In this document: positions 21,691 through 33,490 of the stretch, in pieces
Position numbering within the stretch: position 1 is the first letter of the stretch
Layout of the letters: each line of letters starts with the position of its first letter
NCBI GenBank assembly: GCA_050084985.1
Contig: JBITNC010000001.1
Span: forward strand, 181,350,001 to 181,414,000
Source: Nageia nagi
Lineage: Eukaryota; Pinophyta
Direction: 5' to 3'
Length of the DNA: 64,000 nt
Program-made: the position numbers and the translations under genes
Notes under the pieces: model-generated
What the model was told of the DNA's origin: nothing
Database searches by the model: none
Seen by the model: the letters and a program-made list of their open reading frames with translations, nothing else

Positions 21691-22540
21691 GATAATGAGG
21701 ATTGTTATGAATCTAGTGAAGATAGTTTTCAAGTCAATAATATAAGTGCCAATATACCTCAAGAAAATCCCTCAATAATATCATATTCAAAATTTGATCA
21801 AGATGAAATAAGTGTGTTGAAGTTGCTCCAAATATCTCATATGTATAGAGAATATTACTTGTAGATTCTCAATAATATGAATGTATATACTCATATTGTA
21901 GTGGATGAATTTTTAAAAATAATCTAACCATGGATGAAACATACTATTATAGATAATGAGGTGCCAAACAAGAAACATGACATAGAAAAAGAAGAAACAA
22001 TTGAGAAAAAAGAGCAAGAACAAGTTACAAAATTTGATACAAGCCTAGGGGAAATAATTTTTATGATAACAAAATTTGGGATGAATTTAAGAAGTTTGGC
22101 CATATGCACTATTCATAAGAAACTAATTGACACCACTCAAAAGAGGAGGCACCTAGTGATTCTGCTCTATCAGTGAAGAAAATATTGAAATAAAAAAAGT
22201 TTGGGAGGTCAGATATATGGAGCTAAGTGAAAAGAGTGAATCAATATCACTAGAATTTATTTAAATTTGTTTTGTTATCCTAATAAGATAAAGCACAAGA
22301 AGAAGATAAAAATAAGGTTGAACAAAAATAGAAATGGATAAAGTATGCATAAAAAGATAAAGATAATTTTGTAGATATTTATATGATAGGTTCAAATTGT
22401 ATGTAGAAAGGTAACCTATTATTCTTGTATTCAAGGATATTGATGCTCTTATCCAATTATTGGAGGCAAAAGGTCCCCTAATTCAAAGGTAAGTTTAGGC
22501 ATTATTCTCCAATTTGACCTTTATAATTCATTTGATTATC

Positions 22541-22625
22541 CTTCCCTTGGGTACTTGGGGAAATAAGTACTTGATGATACTTTTAGTTTATTCTCATTCC
22601 TTGGATACTTGGGGAAATAAGTACC
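22541..22625 (+). repeat. Two-unit tandem repeat, period about 56 bp
   Basis: TCCTTGG.TACTTGGGGAAAT followed by AAGTAC occurs at about 22544 and again at about 22599, with TTATTCTC-like sequence between. It lies in the non-coding part of element C. Confidence 0.75.
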
Positions 22626-23711
22626 ATGATTATTCTCTTTTATTATGATCCTTCTCATATTCTTTATGTTGATCCTTATGCTTTACTAATTTTGATGATC
22701 CTTATAGCTTGATATTTATACAATAATCTATTATGTGATGAGCTAACAAGTTTTTTTATGAGATATATACATGTCATAATCAATGTTATGCATATCAAAA
22801 AGGTTCTATATTTAATCCTTTTTGTATATGTATGTATTTATATGTTTCTTGTAAATAACTTTTCAAGAAAATTAAGCATAACATAAAAAATATTATTGTA
22901 TTTCAGGCAATGCTAGTGCATTAAAAAGATAAAACTCATGCATTTTTTGTAAAATTTTCTTACCTATCATGGTGTGTATATGAAAAAGGTAATTCATTCC
23001 TTTATTAAAGTCATTTTTTATAAAATTTTCATTTTCCATAATCAATAAAATATGAAAAAAAGAATTCATTTTCCACAATTGAGTTTCTTTATCCTATATT
23101 ACCTTTGTTGTTTAAATGATTGATATTCCTTATCATTATTGATTAACATATCATATCCTTATTATTATTAAATGATTTACATATCTTGTGATTTTTTCAT
23201 GTTTGAAAGTTAACTTTGGAAAATGAATACAATTGAGAAGTGTATGCTAAGGATATCTTTGTTATCTAAAAATATTTAAAAGATACTTCTCTATATTATT
23301 ATTTCTTTATGTGATTTCCTTAACTAAAATTACAAGAAATTAAGTGGTAAATCCCAATGATGTTTTTAGGTCTTGAGCGATGCTGCTACATTAATTAAGT
23401 AAAAAAAATTTAAATTTCATAATATATATTTTTCATATTATATAATGTTAACCTTTTCATATCATGCTTTCCATATCATTCTTATCATATTACACTTATT
23501 ATGCATTGTTTATCATGATTTCCATACATGTCATTAAAATATTTAATAAATCATATTGCATATCATACATTTCTTATCATATCTTCATTCTAAGTGAGCA
23601 TTCTTATTTATTAAATGATGTTTATCATATAAAATATTATAATATGTTCAAAATTATTTTTATATCATGTTATTGCTCTTATCATTGGCTTCCTCTAAAA
23701 GGGAGGGGAAA

Positions 23712-23785
23712 TCTTTTCATTTGACACCTTTGTAAGGAAGGGTCAATCTTAACATTTGGTACCTTTGTAATGAAGGACCATTCAT
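23712..23785 (+). repeat. Two-unit tandem repeat, period about 36 bp
   Basis: CTTTTCATTTGACACCTTTG followed by TAAGGAAGGGTCAAT is repeated as CTTAACATTTGGTACCTTTG followed by TAATGAAGGACCAT. It lies in the non-coding part of element C. Confidence 0.7.
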
Positions 23786-24045
23786 ATCAAAATCCATAGC
23801 AACATGGTGGCTTGGGAAACCAAGCTAATTAATCTAAATTATTTATAATCTTATTTATATTGGTGGAAAATTCACCAAGGATAAGTTTTCTTTCTTATCA
23901 GTTATCATTCTCCATATCATGTTTATATTTGAGATATATTATTTAAACATTTCTTGTCTAAGCTCTTTTTGGCTACTTTTTTCTCTGCTTTGGATTTCTC
24001 CTATGATGAGAGGTCCATCATGTTACAACCAAGTCAAAGAGGGGG

Positions 24046-24853
24046 TATAACATAAACAAAAACTAGGGCATCCAATGCTATCACCATATCATAACTTTTA
24101 ATGATTTCATAGTTTTAATTTTTTTTTTGTCACAAATGCATAAAAAAATATTCAAAGTGGGACATCTATTAACAAATAAAAAGGAATTTTGATTTAATTA
24201 AAATACCTTTTTATATGTTTGAAATAATTTATTTAATTTATTAAATAAATACTCTTTTCCATGTGAACTCTCATCTATCTTTATGTTTTGTTGTAACAAG
24301 TTATATTAACATCACAATAAGCCTAAGGAGGAGTCTTAACACTATACCTATTGCCTATAAACATGTAGGGGTTGTGCATGATCAAAGATATGATATGACA
24401 TAACATAATACCAAATCCTTGATAGGTGGTAATATACTTATGTTGATTTTGTTATACTCTGAGATCTTCATTCCTTGAATCTTTCATCCCTTTGCAATTG
24501 AGAATCATCATATTGAAGATGGGATGATGACATTGGGTGAAAGGTTAAGATATTTTAGAATGGTAATCAGGTATTATTGTTGGGTTTTTGGTGCCATAAT
24601 TAGGTTGAGGTCAAATTTGTGGCTCTATATTTTAGGGAAGCTCATTGTTCATCCTCTTGTGATATAATTTTGCCTCTATTCATCATCATAGGTAAAGTAT
24701 AAGTTTATATATTCCATAAATCCAATTTTGATAGTTAAATGTAAATTAAGTCATTATCATTTTACATGTCATCAATTTTTTTCTTTTCATAGTTAATTGG
24801 AGAATTTAATTATTCTATAAATAACCCTAATCATTATTATTTAAGTTATAACA
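24046..24853 (+). repeat. 3' LTR of element C
   Basis: Starts TATAACATAAAC right after the purine tract and ends TTATAACA. The canonical TG at the start appears mutated to TA. Partner of 19310-20178. Confidence 0.78.
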
Positions 24854-24934
24854 ATACTATAGATCTGGATTATTATAACATAGAAGAGTGAAGTGTGTTG
24901 TCTCCCTATAATGGTCTTTTTTACAATTCTCAAT

Positions 24935-25720
24935 ATTAAATTTCTTCAAAATATCTAAGATAGATTTAAACTAATAGAAATTTTTTTTATCTTTATTTTG
25001 ATATACTTTCATACTTATATTATAGTGCAACAATCATAAGTTAGTAATCTCAAATTCTAATTTGAGTTTTAAAATACAATCATTAATGAGAGCAATCTTG
25101 TATTCAATAATAAGTAAATCATCCACATAAAGAAACATGAGTATCAAATTATTTTATTCATTTAAAATATATAAATCAAAATCTATATAACACTTCATGA
25201 ACCCAAGAAATTTGAATTGATTTGAAATTTTATCATGCCAAAATCTTTAAGCTTTCTTTAGCCCATAAAGAGAATTTTTTCAGTTTGCATACTTAAAATT
25301 ATTTTCCTTTGTGATAGAGAATCCTTATGGTTGAAACATATAGAGTTAAACATCAATGTAATCATTTAGAAAGGTATTTTGACATCAAGTTGCATAATTA
25401 TCTATTCATGTTTAGCAACCAATGAAATTACCAATCTATCCATGGTCATTATTATACCTTTAGCTACTAGCATTACATTATACTTATTAATATCACCATT
25501 TAAAATATATTTGATTTTTTATACAAAATTATTTCCATTGCCATTTATATTCATTAGAGGAGGGTATAAATTCCCAAGTCTCATATTTATGAGAGAATCA
25601 AATTTTGATTGCATAACATCAACCTAATAAAAAAATTTGCATTCTTATCCAAAGCTATGAGGTTCATATTTATTTTTAATTCTTGAAATCAATGACATAT
25701 TAACAACCTTACTTCTTGTG
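24935..25720 (-). pseudogene. Element D reverse transcriptase (Ty1/copia)
   Basis: On the minus strand from 25720: MLVAKGI....DRLVISLVAKHE, then IIMQLDVKIPF (in copia QMDVK.AFLNG), later LILMFLYVDDLLII at about 25145-25100 containing the intact YVDD active site. It ends with IF.RNLI..IVK, matching ILKKFN.ENCK, just before the insertion point of element C. It copies the element RNA into DNA in the virus-like particle. Frames are broken by stops between motifs. Confidence 0.88.
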
Positions 25721-26049
25721 ATTATATGCCCAAATATATTTCTTTCAAAGGAATAATTCTTTAAATTTGTTCAATCCACTTGAGCCTTTTGAGAGAATTT
25801 AAATTAGAAGATTCAATAGAAATAAGGAAATATCTTTCATCAAGTCTAATATCTATTGATATAAATATTAATTTTGTTGTGGGATTTTATAATCTTTAGG
25901 CTTTATATTAACTATCATATCCAATCAATAAACATTTCTTAGCCTTATTGTCTAACTTATTCCTATTTTTTAAAGGAATAAAAGAGTAAGTAGTATAACC
26001 AAAAATTCTAAGATGTTAGATATTGGGATTCTTACTTTTATAGGCTTCA

Positions 26050-26690
26050 AATGGAGAAATTCATTTTATTTCTTTTGTATAAAAGCTATTTAAAATGTAA
26101 AAAAATTCATTTATGGATTTTCCCCATACAAATTCAAGCAAATATCTTTGCATACTTTTGAGCATTTTCATAATTATTATATTCTTTCTCTCTTCAATTC
26201 TATTTTGTTGGGGAATGTAAAAAATAGAACATTTTATTTTAATTTCATGCACAATACAAAACTCATTAAATTTATTATTATTATACTCTCCACCATTTTT
26301 TGATCTTAAGGCTTTGATTATGTGATTAGTCTTATTTTCAACTAAATATTTAAAATATTTAAAACATTCAAAATATTCATGTTTGTTTTTGAAGAAATAT
26401 GAAAATATCATTATTGAAAACTTATTAATAAAAGTGAGATTATAATTAGCACCATAAAGAGGTTTTTGATTGAAATGAACCCATTAAATCATAATGAACC
26501 AACTAAAGCATTGCTACAACTCTTGAGGCTTTATTCTTTTTAAATTTCTACCTATTCATTTTGCTAAAAATATAACTTTCATAAATACCCTCTTTGGTAA
26601 TGATGTTTTGAAGTACAAATACATAATTTTCTCTTTTCATAAGTTGCATACAATCATAATTTAAATGCCCAATTATAAGATGCTAAAGAT
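26050..26690 (-). pseudogene. Element D integrase (Ty1/copia)
   Basis: A 116-codon open stretch (26411-26061, minus) carries FFKNKHEYFECFKYFKYLVEN, IKALRSKNGGEYNNNKFNEFC (second catalytic Asp position changed to Asn: RSD.GGE is now RSKNGGE), then the YIPQQNRIEERKN block holding the catalytic Glu (canonical TPQQNG..ER.N), and VWGKSINEFFYILN. Upstream, at about 26690-26640, GHLNYDCMQLM is the GAG-pre-integrase zinc region. Integrase preceding RT confirms Ty1/copia. One catalytic-region substitution and stops elsewhere make it inactive. Confidence 0.9.
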
Positions 26691-26999
26691 TACTTAAAGA
26701 ACTCACATTTGCATCCAAACAAAGCATTGAAGGTGTAGCACTTACTATATACAAGTTATTCTTGATAGAACCAAAAATAATTATTTTAAATCCTCTATTA
26801 ATACACCAACAATGATTAGTTAGTTCAACTATAAGTCCTTAATTAGTAATTTGTAAGATTAATAATATATTTCTTCTCAAGTTTGATACATTTAAAATAT
26901 TTTAATTATTCTACCATTGATTACAATATTTCCAACTCCTTCCACTTTTAGTTTTGAGTTATTTCTAATTATAACAAAATTATAATCTTATTTATAAAG

Positions 27000-28040
27000 T
27001 ATTTAAAAATTATATTTCTTAAACTATATATGATTAGTAAAACTAGAGTCTAAAATTTAATTATGCACATTGTCAAAAGATTTAGTATACAAGGCACAAA
27101 TATAAGAAACACTATTTTTATTTTTGTTATCAAGTTTGTTAGTTACATTTTTTTCTCATTTTAAAGCTTTCTTTCCTTTCTAATTGGAAACATTTTATTT
27201 TTGGTAATGAGAATTTTCTTTTTGTTCATATACACAACAAAAATTATAGTTTCCATTAAATTTAGATTTCTACCTAATTTAATTTTTGTTGATATGAGAT
27301 GAGAAAGTTGACCCTTTATGATTAGGTTTAAAATTATTCTTTAAATTCTAATTTTGCTTCATATTTTTATTAGCATATTTGTTCCTATTTTTATTTCCAA
27401 ATTTCTTCTCAATATTTAAGGCCACATTTGAATCCTTTGCCTCTATAGTAAAATATTATTTTTGGTTGTTATGAGATTTCTCATGTTAGATTAGCATACT
27501 AGAGCGAGTTTTCAAGTTAAATTATGATTTTTCTGACCAATTTGAGTGCTCAAAATTATCATAATTTTTTTGAATTTACTAGATAAATTCATCAAAATAA
27601 TGCAAGCAAGTAGCTCTTCTATAATCAAGTTGCACTCACAAGAAATAAGTTGAGCCTTGAATTCTTTCATTCTTTCTAAGAAAATTGGTATATATTTTCA
27701 CTCTTTATTTTTAGTATTGAATATCTTGTTGAGAAGAATAAACATTTGAATGAAGTTTCACCTATGATAAACTTGCTTAAGTATATTCCAAGCATCCTTT
27801 AAGGAAACAAAGTGTAAGATAATCATTAAACTTTGATCTAAAATTATCTAAATAACATTGATAAAGCTTTCTTTTCCTTTAAATTATAAGAATCTAGTGC
27901 TTCTTTATTCCTTTTTATTTTGTGCTTCTTCCTCATCATTTTCAATTTTTCATAATTTCCTAGCTTGCAATTTTTATCTCATTCATACTTCCCAAATTCT
28001 AAAATTTGATTCATCAAGGATGTATTTTAGTTGAAAGTTT
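27000..28040 (-). pseudogene. Element D gag and protease (Ty1/copia)
   Basis: Minus strand from about 28025: LDESNFRIWEV, then QARKL.KI, LD.SLMIILHFVSLKDAWNILKQVYH, MFILLNKIFNTKNKE and FL.RMKEFKAQLISC (27900-27620). This is the copia gag (UBN2-type) layout. At about 27080-27040 the protease reads ILDSSFTNHI, a mutated form of the ILDSG.TNHM active site (Gly to Ser). No zinc knuckle is readable between them. Many stops. Confidence 0.82.
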
Positions 28041-28429
28041 AAAATATATTCTACAATGCTTACTTAGTTTACAATTTAAACACAAAAACATGCACCATTA
28101 GTTTTGAATAATTCAAATCAACATGGAATAATCATAAATAATTACAAACAAATTAAATAGGAGCAAAAATGACCAATTAGTTCTTAGGGTGTTGGTACTC
28201 AAACTATTTGTTTAATTGTAAATAATTGACATATTCCAATATTTCAAAATAATGAATTTACTTATGATTTATCCTTCAAAAAAATATTTTATATGAAAGA
28301 AGATGCATCTTTTGTTAACAATTACACTTAAAAATGGGTTCAAATCACAAAGGGATAGGAAAAAGATTGGTAATAACATGAATAATTTAACTATTGATTA
28401 ATCTTATATGATCATAAATATTTTGGTCT

Positions 28430-28600
28430 AACCCAAAAGAATCTAGTTTGACCCATGGACTTATTTTTGGACTCAAAAGATTTGAGTCCCACTCGAAAGA
28501 CTATGTTATGAGTTATGGATTTCTTGTCTAGCCCAAAAGGCTCTTATCTAGCCCATAAACTTCTTATTTGCCCCAAATATTTTTTGCAATAAACCCCAAA
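28430..28600. repeat. Degenerate tandem repeat around CCCAAAAG
   Basis: Roughly 30-40-bp units contain TCTA.CCCAAAAG or a near variant, alternating with TAGCCCAT/GACCCATGGAC and ACTT(A/C)TT. At least four diverged units are visible between 28433 and 28582. Confidence 0.55.
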
Positions 28601-30547
28601 AATCCATTCTAAAACAAATCATACATAAGAAAGAAAGTAATACTATAGCAAATTGCATAATAATAGTTGTTGTAGTCAACCTACATATGCATGAAAATAA
28701 ATTGTTGTAAGTTATTATCAATGGAATTTACATGTGGAATTGTAGCCCTCATCATTTTCCATCAATAATAATCTAAAGGGAAGCCTTCTTCATTATCCAT
28801 TAATAACATAATAAATGTCTTATATATCCTCTCTATGTCCACCATGAATCCATATATATTATCTTCCACATATATTTTCTATTTTATCCATGCTCAAGCT
28901 TAGATATCCTCCCTATCACCATCACAGGTTCATGAATATTATCCTCCATGGAATGAGAAATATTATAATATGCTTTGCATGGGAATCTCATGTTTATGCT
29001 ATAAGAGACTTGGATTTCACTTATGCTAAATCATTTAATTTAAAATGAGGACCACTCAAGACCATAACAAAAATTAATGATGTAGAGATAAGACTTGGTG
29101 CTAGAAGGTCTATTTTTAATGGATTTCATAAGAAACACCCTCATATGCAAACATAATCATAAAATATTTATCATTGAATGATCAATATTAATTAGCTCAT
29201 GCATTACTAATACAAGACTACTCATGTGATAGTTATAATTATCTTAGTTGTATACATTTATTAAAATCTTGCTTATCAAAATATTAGTTTGTTCCATGCA
29301 TCAATTTTTATATGAACCATTCCATTTTAATCCTTTATAAATTTTTGAATATGCATTATAGCCTTAGTGAAACAAGGTTATAGGACCATCCATATTTTAA
29401 TTTAAAATTCCTTATTGAGTTTCCATACTAAATGCATTATTGGTGTTATTATGAGTTTTACTCTCAACAAATTGCATAATAGTAGAAGCATAAATGAAGA
29501 TGCTATGTTTTCCATGGATTGTATATATTTTTCTACAAATCAAAGTATAAATAAACTTCTCTTTTACAAATTCATTTTTAGATCATTTAACTTTATCTAA
29601 TGTATACAATTTTATTTCTATATACCTTTATTTTGAACATTTGTGCAATATATGAGCATTTATATATTTCCATATTTATGAAGTTATCACTAATTTTTGG
29701 GTGAATAATAAACATAACCATATTATGGTGTAATTCATAAATTTATATTTATTCATAATTATATATGCAAAATAGAATTACATAATTCAAAATCATATAT
29801 CAATTCAAGATATAATTAATTAAATATTGGTAAACTATAGCACTATAATTTATCAAGTTATTTTTCCATATATCAATTTATGTAGATATACATTTATCAA
29901 TACAAAGCATAATTATTTTTCTTTGATAAAAAATTTATTTCCAATGATCAATGATAAGATACCAAAATATAAGCTCTATCTAGCATAACAAAACCTATAA
30001 ATATCATGTCAAAATAAATTATCCATTCACTTAAACATTACTAAATAGGTTTCAAAGTTACTCTACATTTCTCAAAAAAAAAATCATTTCAAATAAAACA
30101 TATGTAAATAATCAAATAGATCCTAAATCTATTAAGTCTATATCACATATTTATATATTATACATAAAAAAAAAACTCTTTTAGCTACAGTCAACAATTA
30201 CTTCAAATGTGTGTATTTAACAATGAAGTCATAAGGGCTATTCAAAATTATGCTCATAAAGGTATAAGTAATTAGTTTTATCTCTAAACATTTATAAATA
30301 GACTCTCCACTAAAAAATTCCATCACTATTTAAGTGTAACTATGTAACACAATAATATACCTAAACAAATAATTCCATATCAAAAAATTATCATAAATGT
30401 TATAAAGAAAAATATTTAAGTTTTGGTTGCGATAAGGGTTGAGATATATTTTCACCATGACCACAAAGTGGTATCCTAGCCAATAGGATAATGTAGATCA
30501 TGATTACTTCATTATTATCCCCCTTAAGCTCTTTGGGATAAATTATA

Positions 30548-30550
<3 letters not shown>

Positions 30551-30600
<50 letters not shown>
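30551..30600. repeat. (TA)25 microsatellite
   Basis: An uninterrupted run of 25 TA dinucleotides. Uninterrupted length in a region this decayed implies recent slippage expansion. Confidence 0.98.
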
Positions 30601-30605
<5 letters not shown>

Positions 30606-31059
30606 CCCACCCATGCATTTTATGATAATATTCAATCGCTCATAGGTATATAGAAAAATTATTCTGTTAAAGTATGCATGGTCCATTCAATCAATATGTC
30701 ATCTAATATTTATGCATATGTAGTTGTTTATGTACACACCAGTAAGTGTAATTTGATGTCATAAATAAACCATGATATTCCATATAACAATAAGGAACTT
30801 CATGAGAATAGCAAAATAGCATTTGAAATTTTACCCCATTTTAGGAAGACAAAAATCACTTATATATTTTTACTCATTCTATATGTTATTTCATAACTTG
30901 AATTTTTCCATAAACCAATGATATGCATAGGATAAGTTGATGATACAATCTATCAAAAACCATACTACAACAATTAGTTTATACATTTTACCAAACTATA
31001 AGTAAATAACTTATTTTTTCTTAAAAAACTAGCTCTATTAGGTAAGTGAAAGAAGATGA

Positions 31060-31340
31060 GTCCCACTTTAGGGGAACTCTTGGGACTTAGTTTTTTTCAG
31101 TTTGGGGTAGGAATCCTAGGGAATGGGATCCCATTCCATAAGGATCTCGATCTAGTTTGGGATCCTCAAGCTTTACTGAGATCCTGAGGGAGTGGGATCT
31201 CGATCCTAGAAAGTATAAATACACAGAACCACCCTTGGGATATCTATCCTTAAATTTTAAATTATTACTTGCCTTTTTGGATTAAATTTTGGTTCAATAA
31301 GCCAACCCTTGGCCTTAGACCTACAACTTCAAGCTCATAA
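31060..31340 (+). promoter_or_regulatory. Promoter-like GC-richer block with TATA box
   Basis: This block stands out from its surroundings in being less AT-rich. It has an 18-bp perfect palindrome (31120-31137), two GGATCTCGATC copies (about 31142 and 31193), several GGGATCC/GGATCC words, a TATAAATA box at 31214-31221, and about 100 bases later ATGGCAATGGAGAAT (from 31343). This layout would suit an LTR U3/R region or a plant promoter. The frame after the ATG stops within about 20 codons and I recognise no protein, so the downstream gene, if any, is lost. Confidence 0.4.
31120..31137. repeat. Perfect 18-bp palindrome
   Basis: GGAATGGGATCCCATTCC equals its own reverse complement and lies about 80 bases upstream of the TATA box at 31214. 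Confidence 0.95.
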
Positions 31341-32251
31341 CAATGGCAATGGAGAATATCAACTTTGAAAATATGTCTAATAAGGCTTTTTGCAATATTT
31401 TTTCATGAAAGTTTGCAAGATAATAGATGAGATAATACAAATTTTAAATATGATATTTTTTGTAGTTGGATTAAATTTTGTATTTTTAATACAATTTTCA
31501 ATGAAAGAGGGTCTATAAACTTCAAAAAATAGGGTTTCATATTTGTTTAATAATTTTTTTTGGAGTTGTCAAGCTATGTGCATAATCTTCATACAATTCT
31601 TCACAAGTTAAAAAAGAAATAAAAAATATAAGTTTAGGTAATATTATGCTTAATAGACATGAGCACATTTATGAAATGATAATTAGGGCTAATAAAAAAT
31701 TAATAAAAAATAATATTAAAAAAATTACAAAAATATCTTGCACAATTTTTAGTGTCGTAGGTATCTTTACCCAAAAGGATTTAATTTTTTTTTTTTAATT
31801 TAAGTACAATTATGCCTGATAGACAAAATGGGGGTGTGGTCTTAAAACTTCTTTTTTAAATAGTGGGTTTTAAACATGGTTATCAAAAATTAATTTCTAT
31901 CATTTGGGTATTGGAATAATTTACATATTTTAAAATTATAATTTGATAACTACATTTTTAACTAAGTGACATTTTCAATATTTAAGTTATAAGTGCTTCA
32001 AATTTTAAGATCAAGTGTGACCAAACCTGAAAATCAAGGAAAAGAGTTTCATGTTTTAGCTAATTTTGGGACCCATATTTATGCAACGATCCTATTTATG
32101 ATATCTTGTACAACATTAGATATCAAATGCTTATAATATTTTCTTTAAGAACTTGGTTATTAGTATGCAATATCATTCTACAATGATAAAGGAATTAACC
32201 TAGTTCTCACCTCTACTTAAAAGAGTTGAACTATATTAACTTAAAATTGGT
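31341..32251. other. Gene-free AT-rich interval
   Basis: Only short, low-complexity frames; no recognisable domain. It separates the promoter-like block from the copia fragment G. Confidence 0.5.
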
Positions 32252-32431
32252 TGAGTATTATTTTTATTAAATTATTAAATGATTAAATTTTTTTACTTAC
32301 TAAATATATACCTAATTTACACATGATTAGGATAGGCATAATAATAATTTAATTTCAAACCTGAAATGTATTACTACCACATAATTTTTGTAGTTATGTG
32401 ACCTTTAAGATACTCAATTGGTATCAAATTC
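32252..32431 (+). repeat. Possible short LTR end and primer-binding site of copia fragment G
   Basis: TTGGTATCAAATTC at 32418-32431 matches the copia primer-binding site TTGGTATCAGAGC closely and precedes gag. The sequence just before it ends GATACTCA, and TGAGTATT occurs at 32252, so a 165-bp LTR with matching inverted ends is possible. There is no second copy to prove the LTR. The primer site itself is more secure. Confidence 0.45.
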
Positions 32432-32469
32432 ATTTATTCTATGGGGTTAAAATAGAATAAAATAATGAA

Positions 32470-33480
32470 AATATAGTAAAACTATAAATTCTTATATTTA
32501 GAGGTGAACATTTTGATTATTGGAGTATTAAAATGAGAACTTTTCTCATCTTGTAAAATCTATGGAGCCTTGTTTCATAGGGGTATGTTGAATCAAATGT
32601 TGTAGCCTTCATTGCATTTACAACAGATGAGAAAAAAGAGCTTTTAGAGATTTAAAAAGGATGTCAAATCCATATTCACCATATCAAGTGGAACATATAT
32701 ATTTATCTTCACCAAGATTATAAAATGTAAATAATCCAAGGATGCATGCAATATTATTAAGAATGCCTACAAGGTATCTTCCAAGGTAAGAGTAGCTAAT
32801 ATACAACTCCTACATAGGGATTTTGAATCTCTGAGAATGAATGATGATAATACAATTTAGGTATTCATGTATAAAGTATATGATTTTGTAATAACTATTC
32901 TTACATATGTTGTGACACTAGATGACACTAGGATCATGGAGAAAGTGTTGAGAATCCTTCCCAATAGGTTTTATTCTATCATCATTTCTTTTGATGACTC
33001 CAAATAATTTTCTCATCTCACTCTCATAGAGTATCCTGGAATCTTGTAGACCCATGATCATAAAATTAAATACAAGTTTGAAAATCTTGATCAAGCATTC
33101 TAAGATAAACTCATATTTAATGCCCACCCATCTACATCTTTTAATATAGAATCTTCTTTTTATGATTATGGAATATCAATTCATAGTAGAGGCCATATGA
33201 GAGGTGCCTATGGTAGATGAAGAGTAATCTAATTCAATATAAGCCAAATCTCAACCCAAAAATAATGTGACTACTATGGAAAATATGATCACTTGGAATA
33301 ATAAGTCTATAAAAATTAGAACTAACAAAAATCTAACTTTAATGAAGATTAAGGTAACAAAAATCTCTTTATTACTCACAATAACTTTGAAGCTATTGAT
33401 TATTATAGTTGGTACTTTAATAGTGGTTATTCAAATCACATGACAAGGAATAAGAACCTATTTGTAAAACTTAAAGATAA
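32470..33480 (+). pseudogene. Ty1/copia gag and protease fragment (element G)
   Basis: Gag can be read as GE.FDYWSIKMRTFL (about 32504-32545), LWSLVS.GYVE, TTDEKKELLE, then in other frames KNAYKVSSKVRVANIQLLHRDFESLRMND (32760-32845), VVTLDDTRIMEKVLRILPNRFYSIIISFDDSK (32910-33005) and the zinc-knuckle remnant CDYYGKYDHLE (about 33270). Protease remains as WYFNSGYSNHMTRNKNLFVKL (33409-33470); the active-site Asp of LDSG is Asn here. This is the usual plant copia layout. The sequence stops being copia at about 33490; integrase and RT are missing. Confidence 0.85.
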
Positions 33481-33490
33481 TGCATAAACA

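Larger units (their letters stand above)
21691..24045. other. Non-coding 3' half of element C, with short tandem repeats
   Basis: Where protease and pol would be expected there is no coding signal beyond a lysine/glutamate-rich open stretch at 21934-22176 that continues the gag tail. Two tandem repeat patches are listed separately. The words GGCAATGCTAGTGCATTAA (about 22907) and GCGATGCTGCTACATTAA (about 23379) hint at a longer, older period of about 470 bp. CAAAGAGGGGG at 24035-24045 is the polypurine tract before the 3' LTR. Confidence 0.55.
19310..24853 (+). mobile_element. Pol-less gypsy-type LTR element C inserted in element D
   Basis: LTRs at about 19310-20178 and 24046-24853 share long similarity. 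The internal region holds a gag relic, tandem repeats and non-coding DNA, but no protease, RT or integrase in its 3.9 kb. It is therefore a non-autonomous element that would depend on proteins supplied by a relative. The gag type and C-x2-H knuckle resemble those of elements E and H (Tat-like). The right edge is uncertain: host copia coding resumes only at about 24935, so 80 bases remain unexplained. The left edge is also approximate. Confidence 0.78.
17474..28040 (-). mobile_element. Ty1/copia retrotransposon D, minus strand, split by element C
   Basis: Reading the minus strand from about 28040 down to 17474 gives gag, protease, integrase, RT, RNase H, polypurine tract and LTR. Integrase before RT is the diagnostic Ty1/copia order. 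Element C interrupts it at the RT/RNase H junction. The 3' LTR is clear (17474-17833), but I found no matching 5' LTR to the right of gag, so the 5' end is either deleted or too diverged. Hence the right border is approximate. All frames are broken. Confidence 0.85.
28041..31059. other. Gene-free AT-rich interval
   Basis: No coding region is supported. It should contain the missing 5' LTR of copia element D, but I found nothing resembling 17474-17833. Features present: a degenerate repeat at 28430-28600, the (TA)25 tract, and a purine tract on the minus strand at about 30505-30527 (GAGCTTAAGGGGGATAATAATG). The last resembles the end of another minus-strand copia element, but no coding body adjoins it. 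Confidence 0.5.

Noticed and set aside
23464-23724. 86-codon hydrophobic open frame in element C
   Set aside because: Made of AT-rich TATCAT-type repeats giving Ile/Tyr/His-rich sequence; no homology signal, and it sits in non-coding repeat DNA.
30505-30527. Purine tract of another minus-strand copia element
   Set aside because: GAGCTTAAGGGGGATAATAATG looks right, but no copia coding lies on its upstream side (to the right) and no LTR pair was found; left as a remark only.
31343-31410. Gene start after the TATA box (ATGGCAATGGAG)
   Set aside because: The frame stops after about 20 codons, and neither neighbouring frame gives a recognisable protein.
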